From positions 48,189-112,188 of the forward strand of contig JAPOPW010000070.1 of NCBI GenBank assembly GCA_026712715.1: a stretch of DNA of 64,000 bases, read 5' to 3'. How positions within the stretch are numbered: position 1 is the stretch's first letter; each line of letters opens with the position of its first letter. Of the stretch, positions 18,540-29,764 are shown one piece after another. The stretch comes from Immundisolibacterales bacterium. GTDB taxonomy: Bacteria > Pseudomonadota > Gammaproteobacteria > HK1. Position numbers and translations under genes: made by a program. Under the pieces are notes generated by a model. It was not told the DNA's origin and did no database searches. It worked only from the letters and a program-made list of their open reading frames with translations.

Positions 18540-19859
18540 GTGCTGGAATCCATTTGGAAACAAAGCCTTGACTACCTGGAATCAGTACTTCCCCTGAAGC
18601 AGTTCGATACCTGGCTTCGACCCCTGCAGGCGGAGGTGACCGCTGACGGGCTCTGCCTTCTCGCACCGAACGAATACGTCCGGGACTGGGTGGACCAGCA
18701 CTACCGCGAACAGATCCGCGACACGCTCGAGCGCGTGGGCGGCGGACATCCGTACTCCGTCACCGTGGCGGTCGGGTCGGCGTCATCTTCCGAGCCCGCG
18801 GCATTGATCCAACAGGTTGACGATCCCGCCAGTCGACGCCTGGTCGTAGGGCTCCAGGCGCGCTTTCAGTTCTCGACGTTCATCGAAGGAAAATCCAATC
18901 AACTTGCCCTCGCCGCGTCCTTGCAGGTTGCGGAGAACCCGGGTATCGCCTACAACCCTCTTCTGATATACGGCGCGGTAGGTCTTGGCAAGACGCATCT
19001 CGTGCATGCGATCGGAAACGAAATCGTCAAGCGCCCGGGGGCGCGCGTGGCCTACCTTCCGGCCATGGATTTCGTGCGGAACATGGTGAGCTCCCTTCGG
19101 CACAACCAGATGGAACAGTTCAACCAGTATTACCGTTCCTTCGACGCCCTGCTGGTCGACGACATTCAGTTCTTTGCGGGGAAGGCCAAGTCGCAGGAAG
19201 AGTTCTTCCACGCTTTCGACGCCCTCCTGCAGGGAGATCATCAGATCGTGCTGACCTGCGATCGCTATCCTCGAGAAGTTGACGCGCTCCCGGAGCGACT
19301 CACATCGCGTTTCGAGTCCGGAATTTCGTATGCCATCGAACCGCCGGACCTGGAAACACGCGCCGCGATTCTGACTTCGAAGGCGGCCTTGGTTGATGTC
19401 GACCTTCCGGAGAACGTCGCGTTGTTCCTCGCCGACCGGCTCAAGTCGAACGTCCGCGACCTCGAGGGCGCGCTGCGCCGGGTCATCATGGGGTCAAGGC
19501 TCCAGGGACGAGCCATCACGATTGGGTATTGCCGCGATGTTCTCGGCGACCTGTTCTCGATTCAGGACCGGCTGGTCACCATCGAAAACATACAGAAGAC
19601 GGTAGCAGAGTATTTCCGGATCCGTGTATCCGACCTCAATTCGAAGCGTCGTCATCGGTCCATCGTGAGGCCGCGACAAGTCGCGATGGCGCTTGCGCGC
19701 GAGCTCACGAATCGGAGCTTCCCCGAGATTGGGGCAGCATTCGGAGACCGGGATCACACGACCGTGCTGCACGCGTGCCGGAAGGTGGAAGAGCTTCAGA
19801 AGTCCGACAGCTCCGTGGATACGGACTATCGTAATCTGCTTCGGCGCCTTCGAACATGA
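18540..19859 (+). CDS. dnaA: chromosomal replication initiator DnaA
   Basis: A 439-residue DnaA, close to the family's usual length. Domain I is at 1-75 (MLESIWKQSLDYLES), with a short linker to ~105. The AAA+ domain has Walker A GAVGLGKT (145-152) and Walker B LLVDD (204-208). The C-terminal DNA-binding domain has the signature DRDHTTVLHACRK near residue 400. The start is GTG 18540 with an excellent AGGGGAGG ahead. It opens unwound origin DNA for helicase loading. dnaN follows after 187 bp that hold DnaA-box-like sequences. Confidence 0.98.
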   Translation: MLESIWKQSLDYLESVLPLKQFDTWLRPLQAEVTADGLCLLAPNEYVRDWVDQHYREQIRDTLERVGGGHPYSVTVAVGSASSSEPAALIQQVDDPASRRLVVGLQARFQFSTFIEGKSNQLALAASLQVAENPGIAYNPLLIYGAVGLGKTHLVHAIGNEIVKRPGARVAYLPAMDFVRNMVSSLRHNQMEQFNQYYRSFDALLVDDIQFFAGKAKSQEEFFHAFDALLQGDHQIVLTCDRYPREVDALPERLTSRFESGISYAIEPPDLETRAAILTSKAALVDVDLPENVALFLADRLKSNVRDLEGALRRVIMGSRLQGRAITIGYCRDVLGDLFSIQDRLVTIENIQKTVAEYFRIRVSDLNSKRRHRSIVRPRQVAMALARELTNRSFPEIGAAFGDRDHTTVLHACRKVEELQKSDSSVDTDYRNLLRRLRT

Positions 19860-20046
19860 GCTGGACAACCTGGGGACAGGATTGGCCGCTAACGGGGCGT
19901 CGGGTTCATCCACAGGTCTTCTACTCTTTGGGCAGGCACCATCGAAGTGCCTTCGGTGTTGGCAAGGTGTTGTTTATCTTGTTGATTTTCGGACTATCCA
20001 CTGAAACGCACCGTGTCAATTACGATAACCACAAGTAAGGACCAAG
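19860..20046. other. dnaA-dnaN intergenic region, candidate origin element
   Basis: This 187-bp gap is clearly less G+C-rich than the rest. It holds TCATCCACA (19906-19914; one mismatch to the DnaA box TTATCCACA), CTATCCACT (19994-20002; two mismatches) and a weaker ATAACCACA near 20024, plus a T-rich run around 19970-19990. That is suggestive of oriC, but no perfect box was found, so it may be a DnaA-controlled dnaN leader instead. Confidence 0.4.
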
Positions 20047-21162
20047 ATGAAGTTTCAATTGGATAGATCAGCGCTTCTCAACTGCCTTCAGGTCGTGCAC
20101 GGGGTTGTTGAGCGCCGGGAGAGGCTGCCGATATTGAGTAATATTCTCGTAGCGCTCGGGGACGAAACGATCTCGATGACGGCAACGGATATGGAAATTG
20201 AGCTGGTTGCTCGTACTTCGGCGCCAGGCGGGGTGGCGGGTGAGGTGACGGTTCCGGCGCGGAAGCTGGTGGACATCTGTCGCACACTTCCGGAGGACGC
20301 CGCGGTGGAGTTTTCGGCGGTGGAGAGCCGCGCGAACGTGCGCGCGGGCCGGAGTCGATTCACGTTGAACACGCTTCCATCGTCCGACTTTCCGACGACC
20401 GATGCTATCGAAGGGGTAGTTGAGGTTTCGGTCCGCCAGCGTGATCTCAAGGAGCTGTTCGAAAGAACCCAGTTCGCGATGGCTAACCAGGATGTTCGGT
20501 ACTATCTCAACGGGCTCTTGCTCGAGTTTCGTGGCAACCGGCTTCGGGCCGTTTCGACGGACGGGCATAGACTGGCGCAGGCCGAGGTCGAGCTGCAGGG
20601 TAGCTCCGACGGTGAAGAGGTACACCAGTGCATCTTGCCGCGAAAGGGTGTACACGAGCTTATGCGCCTCATCCAGAACTCTGACGACACAGCGAAGGTC
20701 GTGGTTGGAAAGGCGAGCCTGCAGATGGCCTTCGGAGATGTGACATTCACGAGCAGGCTGATCGAAGGTCGTTTCCCCGACTACAACCGGGTCATTCCGC
20801 GTCCGGAGCAATGCGACAAGGAGGCGGATGTCGATCGCGAGCTTGCGCGGCGCAGTCTCCAGCGCGCTTCGATTCTCTCGAATGAGAAATATCGTACGGT
20901 GAGGCTCTCGTTTACCGATGGCTCGCTCCATGTTGCGGCAAACAATCCGGATCACGAGGAAGCGGAGGACGAGGTCGACATACAATATACGGGTGATTCG
21001 GTCGAAATTGGTTTTAATGTGGGTTATCTGATTGATGCGCTGGGCGTTTTACCAACCGAAACGGTTACCTTCCACTTGAGCGATCCCGGCAGCAGTTGTC
21101 TCCTGACACCGAAGGACGATGATGGGTCCTGCAGGTATGTCGTAATGCCGATGCGGCTATAA
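20047..21162 (+). CDS. dnaN: DNA polymerase III beta sliding clamp
   Basis: A 371-residue beta clamp. It begins MKFQLDRSALLNCLQVVHGVVERR and ends with the family motif CRYVVMPMRL, where the M-P-M-R-L terminus lines the partner-binding pocket. The three-domain length is normal. It encircles DNA and tethers polymerase III. The start is ATG 20047 with AAGGA at 20037-20041. It forms an operon-like series with recF (116 bp on) and gyrB. Base composition is less G+C-rich than in flanking regions. Confidence 0.98.
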   Translation: MKFQLDRSALLNCLQVVHGVVERRERLPILSNILVALGDETISMTATDMEIELVARTSAPGGVAGEVTVPARKLVDICRTLPEDAAVEFSAVESRANVRAGRSRFTLNTLPSSDFPTTDAIEGVVEVSVRQRDLKELFERTQFAMANQDVRYYLNGLLLEFRGNRLRAVSTDGHRLAQAEVELQGSSDGEEVHQCILPRKGVHELMRLIQNSDDTAKVVVGKASLQMAFGDVTFTSRLIEGRFPDYNRVIPRPEQCDKEADVDRELARRSLQRASILSNEKYRTVRLSFTDGSLHVAANNPDHEEAEDEVDIQYTGDSVEIGFNVGYLIDALGVLPTETVTFHLSDPGSSCLLTPKDDDGSCRYVVMPMRL

Positions 21163-21278
21163 GACTGGCCCCGGTCGCGAGTCGTTCGGTGGACGCTCGT
21201 CGCTGAGCGGGGACGCCTTCGTGTCGGTCGGGTGGCCCGCTCTCCGAACGACCGAGAATACTCGGGGGAAGTCGGTCG

Positions 21279-22373
21279 ATGCAGATCGTCGGCATACAGA
21301 TTCAGGGCGTTCGGGCTCTCGCCAATGTATCTCTCGCGCCTGGTGCCGGTGTGAATGTTCTCATTGGCCCCAATGGCAGCGGCAAGACGAGTTTTCTCGA
21401 GGCTGTGCATATCCTTAGCCTCGGTCGCTCGTTCCGTACGAGACGAACTCGGGCGGTGATTCGACATGGTGCCGAGAGTCTGAGGGTAGTGGGCGAGGTT
21501 TCGCGGGAGGAAGGGAAGGACGTTTGCACAATCGGTATCGAGAAGTCGGAAAGAGCGACAAGACTTCGGGTGGACGGGCAGGAGGTGCGGTCCGTGTCCG
21601 CGTTGGCGCGTCAGCTCCCGGTCATGGTGGTGGCGCCGGAGGGTCTTAAGGCTCTCCTGGAGGGGAGCGAGCATCGCCGGCGTCTTCTGGATTGGACTCT
21701 GTTTCACGTGGAACCGAGCTACCTTGATGTGCTGCAGCGGTACGGTTACGCATTGCGCCAGCGGAACGCTTCACTCAGGAACTTGGCCCGCGGAGCAAAC
21801 GAGTGGGAGGTAGAAGCTTGGGATGAACAGACAGCGGACTTGGGCGAGCGCCTCGACGAGATGCGACGTCGTCATATGAACTCTGATGCAATGGCGGAAA
21901 CAGCTCATGAGGCGATTGACAGTGTGCTCAAGGAAGAGGTTTCTTGGGAGTATTGGTGTGGCTGGGACCGGGAGAGGACGCTGAAGGAGGTCTTGAACGA
22001 GAATCGTCGGAGGGATGTGGAGACCGGCTACACGACAGCAGGGGCGCATCGAGCAGATGTCGTATGGCGCGCCTCACGAGGCATGGCGCGCGACAAGCTT
22101 TCCCGTGGTCAGGGACGCCTGCTCGTCATGGCGTTTGAGGTTGCCCAAGTCAGCTACGTAAAGAAGGTTGAGGCTCTTCGGCCGGTGTTGCTGGTGGACG
22201 ACTTGAGCACCGAGCTCGACATCGTCAGCATGCAGCGGTTCCTCTCCCGAATTGAGAGTCTGGGACTGCAGGTGTTCATATCCTCCGTGTTGGATGCGGT
22301 CGTAACACTCGTTCGACCAAACGCGGACTCCCGGTTGTTTCACGTGGAACAGGGGCGGGTGCTCCAGGCGCAG

Positions 22374-22376
<3 letters not shown>
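21279..22376 (+). CDS. recF: DNA replication/repair ATPase RecF
   Basis: A 365-residue SMC-like ATPase. Walker A is GPNGSGKT (30-37), the ABC-type signature is LSRGQGRL (~276) and Walker B is PVLLVDDLSTELD (~310). It loads RecA at gaps together with RecO and RecR. The conserved FHVE tetrapeptides at 142-145 and 354-357 are encoded by two parS-like sequences (21700-21715 and 22336-22351). ATG 21279 gives the normal N-terminus MQIVGIQIQG. Confidence 0.97.
21700..21715. other. parS-like ParB-binding site inside recF (site 1)
   Basis: The sequence TGTTTCACGTGGAACC matches the chromosomal parS consensus (TGTTTCACGTGAAACA or TGTTCCACGTGGAACA half-sites) at 15 of 16 positions when half-sites are mixed. 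It encodes part of Leu-Phe-His-Val-Glu of RecF. Confidence 0.6.
22336..22351. other. parS-like ParB-binding site inside recF (site 2)
   Basis: TGTTTCACGTGGAACA is a full 16-of-16 match to a mixed-half-site parS. It lies near the 3' end of recF, over codons 353-357. With site 1, it is the only good parS match seen in the window. Confidence 0.7.
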
Positions 22377-24869
<2,493 letters not shown>

Positions 24870-24915
24870 AATCCTGGGCATCGAGCCCCGGGCGGAATTG
24901 AACCGGAGCGCCCGA

Positions 24916-25674
24916 TCAGATCGTCGCGCCGGCGTCCACCGAGAGAACTTGCCCGGTCGTCACCCGCGACTCGTCCGAGGCAAGATAGAGAGCCATGTTG
25001 GCGATGTCCCGCGGCTCGCACCAGCCAAGAAGCTGACTGCCACGAACCATTCGATCGATGTGCTCGTTCGACTCGGCCAGCGCGGCGGCCCGTGGAGTGC
25101 GCGTCGCCCCGGGCGCAATCGCGTTCACCCGGACTCCGTGCTGCGCGTACTCCGCCGCCATTGAACGAGTCATGCTGGCGACCCCCCCCTTCGCCGCGGT
25201 GTAGCAGTCGCGCCCGCGGAGCGCCATGAGGGCCACGTTGGACGAGGTGTTGATGACCGAGCCGCCCCCGGATTCGATCAGGCATGGGATGCCGTACTTG
25301 CAGACAAGAAAAGTCCCGAAGAGATCGAGCTTGATGGCCCGCCAGAACTCTTCCTCGGGCGCCTCGGTAACCGGCCCGTCAGATGGTGTCGAACCGCCCG
25401 CGTTGTTGTAGAGCACATCGAGTCGGCCGAATCGGTCCACTGCACGGGAAATCGCATTCCGTACGCTCTCCGTGTCGGTGACGTCCGTGCCCACCCAAAG
25501 AGCGTCGCCGCCCGCGGCACGGACTCTGTCCTGTGTTTCCGCGCCGGATGCCGGATCGATTTCGGCGACGACCACGCGCGCCCCTTCCGCCGAAAACAGC
25601 TCCGATGCGATGCGACCGATTCCCGTACCTGCGCCGGTAATGAAGGCAACCTTACCCTCGAGTCTCGGAGTCAT
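24916..25674 (-). CDS. short-chain dehydrogenase/reductase (SDR)
   Basis: A 252-residue classical SDR, unrelated in operon to the one at 3716. Motifs are TGAGTGIG at 13-20, an acidic EID at the end of beta-2 favouring NAD+, NNAG at 90-93, Ser144, and Tyr158-x3-Lys162. It probably oxidises or reduces a secondary alcohol/ketone. It is convergent with gyrB and stands alone: the upstream comF gene is separated by a terminator at 25737-25762. The substrate cannot be told from sequence. Confidence 0.88.
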   Translation of the reverse strand: MTPRLEGKVAFITGAGTGIGRIASELFSAEGARVVVAEIDPASGAETQDRVRAAGGDALWVGTDVTDTESVRNAISRAVDRFGRLDVLYNNAGGSTPSDGPVTEAPEEEFWRAIKLDLFGTFLVCKYGIPCLIESGGGSVINTSSNVALMALRGRDCYTAAKGGVASMTRSMAAEYAQHGVRVNAIAPGATRTPRAAALAESNEHIDRMVRGSQLLGWCEPRDIANMALYLASDESRVTTGQVLSVDAGATI

Positions 25675-25736
25675 GCGATTCCCCGTCGTATCATTTCGCT
25701 CACCTTCACCGGCTTCCGCGCCGGATGGACTGTCCG

Positions 25737-25762
25737 AAAATGCGGCATCTTGCCCATTTTTT
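25737..25762 (-). terminator. intrinsic-type terminator downstream of comF
   Basis: Arms AAAATG-C-GGCA (25737-25747, one bulged C) and TGCC-CATTTT (25751-25760) close a 3-nt TCT loop. Both strands run into a T-rich end, so it can act in either direction; for minus-strand transcription it ends comF before the SDR gene. Confidence 0.65.
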
Positions 25763-25889
25763 CAGTAACTTGCACATGCGTCGCGGGCGTCCGGTCCAAG
25801 CCACGCATGGATGTACATCCTCTCCCCGGGGTCCCGTGCGACAGGTTGCAACGGCGCAAGTCCGCAAAGAATAGTCCATGGCCCGCAAA

Positions 25890-26663
25890 CTAGTCGAGGG
25901 TGGCTCTGGCGCAGCACCAGACTTCTATCCATTCCACGTCCCGCTCCCGGAGCGCCAGCGACAGCGCGGATGCGGTGGCGCCGGTGGTCAGCACATCGTC
26001 GACAATCGCAACTCGTTTCGTCCCGGCCGGCCACCGGCGGACCGTGAACGCCTTCTCGACATTCGCAAATCTCTCCGCCGCGTTGCGGGCCCTGGCCTGG
26101 GGCGGCGAGTGGTGCCGGACGATGCGTACGGACCCCGGGCGTCGCAGGCCGAGGTTGCGTCGAACCATGGTCGCAAGCTCTTCGGCGTGGTTGAATCCAC
26201 GCTGGAGGAGGCGACGTCTGGACAGCGGCAGCCCGATCACCACTTCTGGCACGGTGCGTCGGGTCCGTACCGCCAGCTCTCGCGCGAGAAGTCGTCCGAG
26301 GGCTGCCGCCGCCGCCAGATCCCGAGAGTACTTCATCCGGTGAACGAGACTGGCGAGAGGCGGCCCGAAGCTCCACGGAGCGACTACCCGGTCGAATGGA
26401 GGAGGATTCACGAGGCAGGCCGGACAATGTTCGGCCGTGTCCCCGATCGGTGCGGGGAAGCCCTCGTGCTCGGCAGTGGTCGGGGTTGCACATCGGGGAC
26501 ACACGGAACCCAGAAGCAACGGATCGAGCGCGCGGCAGCAGTCCCGGCAGGGATTGAGCGGGGCTCCTGCTTCGCCGCAGAGGCTGCACGCCTGCGGGAA
26601 CAGCCACGAGAGAACGGGGTTCGGCGAAATGCGGCTCCGCAGTCCGTGCACCACCTGTTCCAC
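25890..26663 (-). CDS. comF: ComF-family phosphoribosyltransferase-like protein
   Basis: A ComF-family protein of about 257 residues from the GTG at 26663; an upstream GTG at 26759 would add 32 residues. A four-cysteine zinc region is N-terminal (CSLCG near residue 26, CRDCC, CPRC). SLVHRMKYSRD is the family's central motif. The PRPP-binding-like loop VAIVDDVLTTGAT is near 222. In naturally competent bacteria ComF helps single-stranded DNA entry into the cytoplasm; in others its role is unclear. It is divergent from the BioC-like gene, a common ComF neighbour in gammaproteobacteria. Confidence 0.85.
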   Translation of the reverse strand: MEQVVHGLRSRISPNPVLSWLFPQACSLCGEAGAPLNPCRDCCRALDPLLLGSVCPRCATPTTAEHEGFPAPIGDTAEHCPACLVNPPPFDRVVAPWSFGPPLASLVHRMKYSRDLAAAAALGRLLARELAVRTRRTVPEVVIGLPLSRRRLLQRGFNHAEELATMVRRNLGLRRPGSVRIVRHHSPPQARARNAAERFANVEKAFTVRRWPAGTKRVAIVDDVLTTGATASALSLALRERDVEWIEVWCCARATLD

Positions 26664-26947
26664 TCCGACCCTCGCTCCCGGGGCGTATCCGGACCCCGCC
26701 GCCCACCGGCCCGGACGTCGACCCGGAAAACGTTCGACGGTGCTCTCTCGCCCGGCCACCGCCCGAATATTCTAGCGACGCTGCGCCTCGGACCGACGAG
26801 ACCTGTTCGAAGCCATCCATGCTTGTTCGAGACCCCGCCGCACCGCAGCGGTCGCAGCCTCGTACGCTTCGTTCCTGAAACCGCTTTGCAAACTGGAGTC
26901 ATCTGCAAAGACCGGGGCCCCTCAAGGAGTCCAGGCGAGAACGGATC

Positions 26948-27802
26948 GTGAACGGCCGACTTCCCACTCCTTCCGAAGCGCGAATCCGCGCCGCCCTCGC
27001 GCGGTCCCCGTTGGCCCGCCGTCGCGGCGAGCCGGGCGTGGCTGAACGATGGTGCGAAGAGACGGCCGCCCGTTTGTTCGACCACCTCGATCCGGTCCGA
27101 CTCGAGCCCCGGTGGGCAATCGACCTCGCCATGCAGTGCGGCGTCCGCGACCGGTTGGCCGACCGGTTTCCGGGAGCGCGAGTCCTGAGCTGCGGGTATC
27201 TCCCGAGCGCGCTCGTGCGTTCCTCCTCGGAACCGGGAGGCCGTCACCACGGGGTCGCGGCGAGTCCGATGCGCCTGCCCCTTGCCTCGGCGTCGGTCGA
27301 CCTCCTGGCCTCGAATCTCTCGCTGATCTGGTTCCCGGACCTGCGACCCGTTCTCGAGGAGGTGTGGCGAGTGCTTCGTCCCGGCGGGCTCGTTGCCTTC
27401 ACGACCCTCGGTCCCGGGACGCTCGGAGAGCTGCGGCAAAGCTGGAAGGCGGTGGACGGGCGGCCACATATCATCGAGTTCGCCGACATGCACGACATTG
27501 GCGATGCGATGGTCAAGGCGGGCTTCGCGGATGTGGTCATGGATGCGGAGCGGATCACCGTCACCTGGCCGGACACGCGCGCCTTGCTGCATGACCTCCG
27601 CGGTCTGGGAACCGGGAATCCCCTGCCCGACCGCCCGCCCGGCCTCACTACCCCCCGTCGGCTCGCGGCCATCGCGCGAGCCTGCGAGGCGAACAGGCCG
27701 GACGGGCGGATTTCCGCGACCGTTGAGCTCGTGCACGGTCACGGTTGGAAGCCGCAGGCGCGCGCTGAGGTTCGGTTCGAGGAATTCGCCCGGACGAGGT
27801 GA
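26948..27802 (+). CDS. BioC-like methyltransferase with degenerate SAM-binding motif
   Basis: A 284-residue protein matching the BioC/malonyl-ACP methyltransferase pattern in its second half: SNLSLIWFPDL, VWRVLRPGGLVAFTTLGPGTLGELRQSWKAV, then FADMHDIGDAMVKAGFADVVMDAERIT and a C-terminal GHGWKPQ. BioC caps malonyl-ACP to start biotin synthesis. The usual motif I glycine-rich loop (DLGCGxG) is replaced by DLAMQCG, and the following acidic ribose-binding position is also lost. The enzyme may bind SAM poorly or have a different role. No other biotin genes lie beside it. The start is GTG 26948. Confidence 0.72.
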   Translation: MNGRLPTPSEARIRAALARSPLARRRGEPGVAERWCEETAARLFDHLDPVRLEPRWAIDLAMQCGVRDRLADRFPGARVLSCGYLPSALVRSSSEPGGRHHGVAASPMRLPLASASVDLLASNLSLIWFPDLRPVLEEVWRVLRPGGLVAFTTLGPGTLGELRQSWKAVDGRPHIIEFADMHDIGDAMVKAGFADVVMDAERITVTWPDTRALLHDLRGLGTGNPLPDRPPGLTTPRRLAAIARACEANRPDGRISATVELVHGHGWKPQARAEVRFEEFARTR

Positions 27803-27951
27803 CCTCGAGGCGTCACGAGTACCGGGACGCCCCCGCCGATTGCCGGGAGCGCAGGGCGGGCCTCGTATTGCGGCCCGTCAGGGGCTCTAGTACCATGCCG
27901 CCGCTTCGAACGGACTGGATTCCGCCGCGTACGGGAGTGAGAAGCGCGGAC

Positions 27952-28470
27952 ATGGTGTCGATGAGCGGCGAAGGGCCGGACCACACCGTGGTTCTGCGTC
28001 CGAACCTGTCTCTCTCCTGGCGGCAAGCCAAGGCGCTCCTCGTGGTCGTGGCGCTCGTGCTCGCGGGCCTCGCGTCCGGATTCGCGGTGGTCGGACTCTG
28101 GACGGTGCTGCCTCTGGCCGGGGCGGAATGGCTGGCGCTCGCCGTCGCGCTGTACGTGGTGCAGCGGCGCGGTCACCGGATGGAGATCGTCTCGGTCCGG
28201 GGCGGTTGCGTGGCAGTCGAGAAGGGCTGCGGTCCGCTGCGCGCCTCGAAGCGGGAGTTTCCCCGGGGATGGGTGCGGGTTCATCTGCGACGGTCCCCGG
28301 TCCGCGGGTATCCGTCGAGGCTGGTGCTCGCGATGCATGGCGAGGAAGTCGCGCTGGGCGACTTTCTTGCCGAGGATGAACGGCGGCATGCGGCCAAGCT
28401 CCTGCACCGGACCCTGGTGCGGCCCTTCCCGGATGTCGCGGCGACAGCCGGCTCGGTCCGGCGCGGCTGA
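27952..28470 (+). CDS. DUF2244-family membrane protein
   Basis: A protein of about 172 residues with two central transmembrane helices (KALLVVVALVLAGLASGFAV and LPLAGAEWLALAVALYVV) followed by a basic domain. The pattern TVVLRPNLSLSW ahead of the helices and the later region PRGWVRVHLRR match DUF2244 proteins. The frame opens at GTG 27799, overlapping the BioC-like stop, but the first ~50 residues look non-coding; ATG 27952 gives the normal family N-terminus. DUF2244 genes often neighbour cytochrome oxidase genes, as here (coxB at 28552). The function is unknown. Confidence 0.75.
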   Translation: MVSMSGEGPDHTVVLRPNLSLSWRQAKALLVVVALVLAGLASGFAVVGLWTVLPLAGAEWLALAVALYVVQRRGHRMEIVSVRGGCVAVEKGCGPLRASKREFPRGWVRVHLRRSPVRGYPSRLVLAMHGEEVALGDFLAEDERRHAAKLLHRTLVRPFPDVAATAGSVRRG

Positions 28471-28551
28471 AGCCGTACGCCGTCTCCGGAGGGCGGAAAG
28501 CGGCCCGAATCGGTCGGTGCCGATGAGGCGAAGCACGAAACAGGCCAGCAA

Positions 28552-29715
28552 GTGAGCGGAGAGTCGATGACGTTCGACAGTCGGTTATTCCGTCGGTGGA
28601 TTCACCGCGCGTCGCAGGCGGCGGCGGGGCTGGCCGCGCTGGCGCCGTTGAGCGCGGCCTACGCGGAATGGGAACTCAACATGCCGCGCGGGGTGACCCT
28701 GATCAGCCGCGAAGCCTACGACCAGCACATGCTCATGTTGTGGTGGTGCGTCGGCATCGGGGTCGTCGTGTTCGGCGCGATGTTCTACTCGATGTTCCGG
28801 CATCGTCGAGCCGCCGGGCACGCCGCGGCGAACTTCCACCACAATACCTTTGCCGAAATCGTGTGGACCGTCATCCCGGTGGTGATCCTGGTGCTGATGG
28901 CGATACCGGCGACCCGCGCCCTCATCGTGATGGAGGACACCTCGGAGGCCGACATGACCCTCAAGGTCACCGGCCACCAGTGGAAGTGGCGCTACGAGTA
29001 CCTCGAGGACGACGTCGACTTCTTCAGCTCGCTCGCGCCCGAGAGCCGGGAAGCGATCTACTCGGACCCGTATGCCACCGACAATTATCTGCTCGAGGTC
29101 GACAACGAGGTGGTGCTTCCCGTCGGCCGGAAGGTTCGAATTCTCCTCACCGCCGACGACGTGATCCACGCATGGTGGGTGCCCGCGCTCGGAATGAAGA
29201 AAGATGCGATCCCGGGCTTCATCAACGAGCTGTGGACGCGCATCGACGAGCCGGGGATCTACCGCGGACAGTGCGCGGAGCTGTGTGGAAAGGACCACGG
29301 TTTCATGCCGATCGTCGTGCGGGCGGTCCCGGACGAGGAATACGTCGCCTGGGTCGACGACCGCCACGCGGCGCAGGAGCTGGTCGCCCAGGAGGCCCTG
29401 CGGGACTGGACGGTGGAGGAGCTGATGGTTCGCGGCCGGGAGATCTACATCACCGCCTGTGCGGCCTGTCATCAGCAGAACGGACAGGGGCTGCCGCCGT
29501 CGTTCCCGGCGATCACCGGAAGCGAGATCGCAACCGGCCCGCTCGACGCGCACCTGGACCGGGTCATGAACGGCAAGCCGGGAACCGCGATGGCCGCCTT
29601 CGCGCAGCAGCTCGGCGACTCCGACCTCGCGGCGGTCATCACGTACCAGCGCAACGCGCTCGGAAATGCGGTCGGCGACTCGGTTCAGCCGTCCGCCGTC
29701 CGGGCGGCCAGGTGA
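28552..29715 (+). CDS. coxB: cytochrome c oxidase subunit II with fused cytochrome c domain
   Basis: A 387-residue subunit II. A signal/anchor segment lies at ~20-38, followed by two transmembrane helices (62-82 and ~102-122). The periplasmic CuA domain has ligands His206, Cys241, Cys245, His249 and Met252 (in GQCAELCGKDHGFM). A C-terminal cytochrome c domain follows, with the haem motif CAACH at 303-307 and a likely Met ligand in GKPGTAM. It accepts electrons from soluble cytochrome c and passes them to subunit I. The frame starts at GTG 28552; ATG 28567 is an alternative. It leads the cox cluster with coxA 49 bp downstream. Confidence 0.95.
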   Translation: MSGESMTFDSRLFRRWIHRASQAAAGLAALAPLSAAYAEWELNMPRGVTLISREAYDQHMLMLWWCVGIGVVVFGAMFYSMFRHRRAAGHAAANFHHNTFAEIVWTVIPVVILVLMAIPATRALIVMEDTSEADMTLKVTGHQWKWRYEYLEDDVDFFSSLAPESREAIYSDPYATDNYLLEVDNEVVLPVGRKVRILLTADDVIHAWWVPALGMKKDAIPGFINELWTRIDEPGIYRGQCAELCGKDHGFMPIVVRAVPDEEYVAWVDDRHAAQELVAQEALRDWTVEELMVRGREIYITACAACHQQNGQGLPPSFPAITGSEIATGPLDAHLDRVMNGKPGTAMAAFAQQLGDSDLAAVITYQRNALGNAVGDSVQPSAVRAAR

Positions 29716-29764
29716 GCGGTCCGGGCGACCGGAACCGCGAGTCAACGGCAGGAGGATTGTGGAG

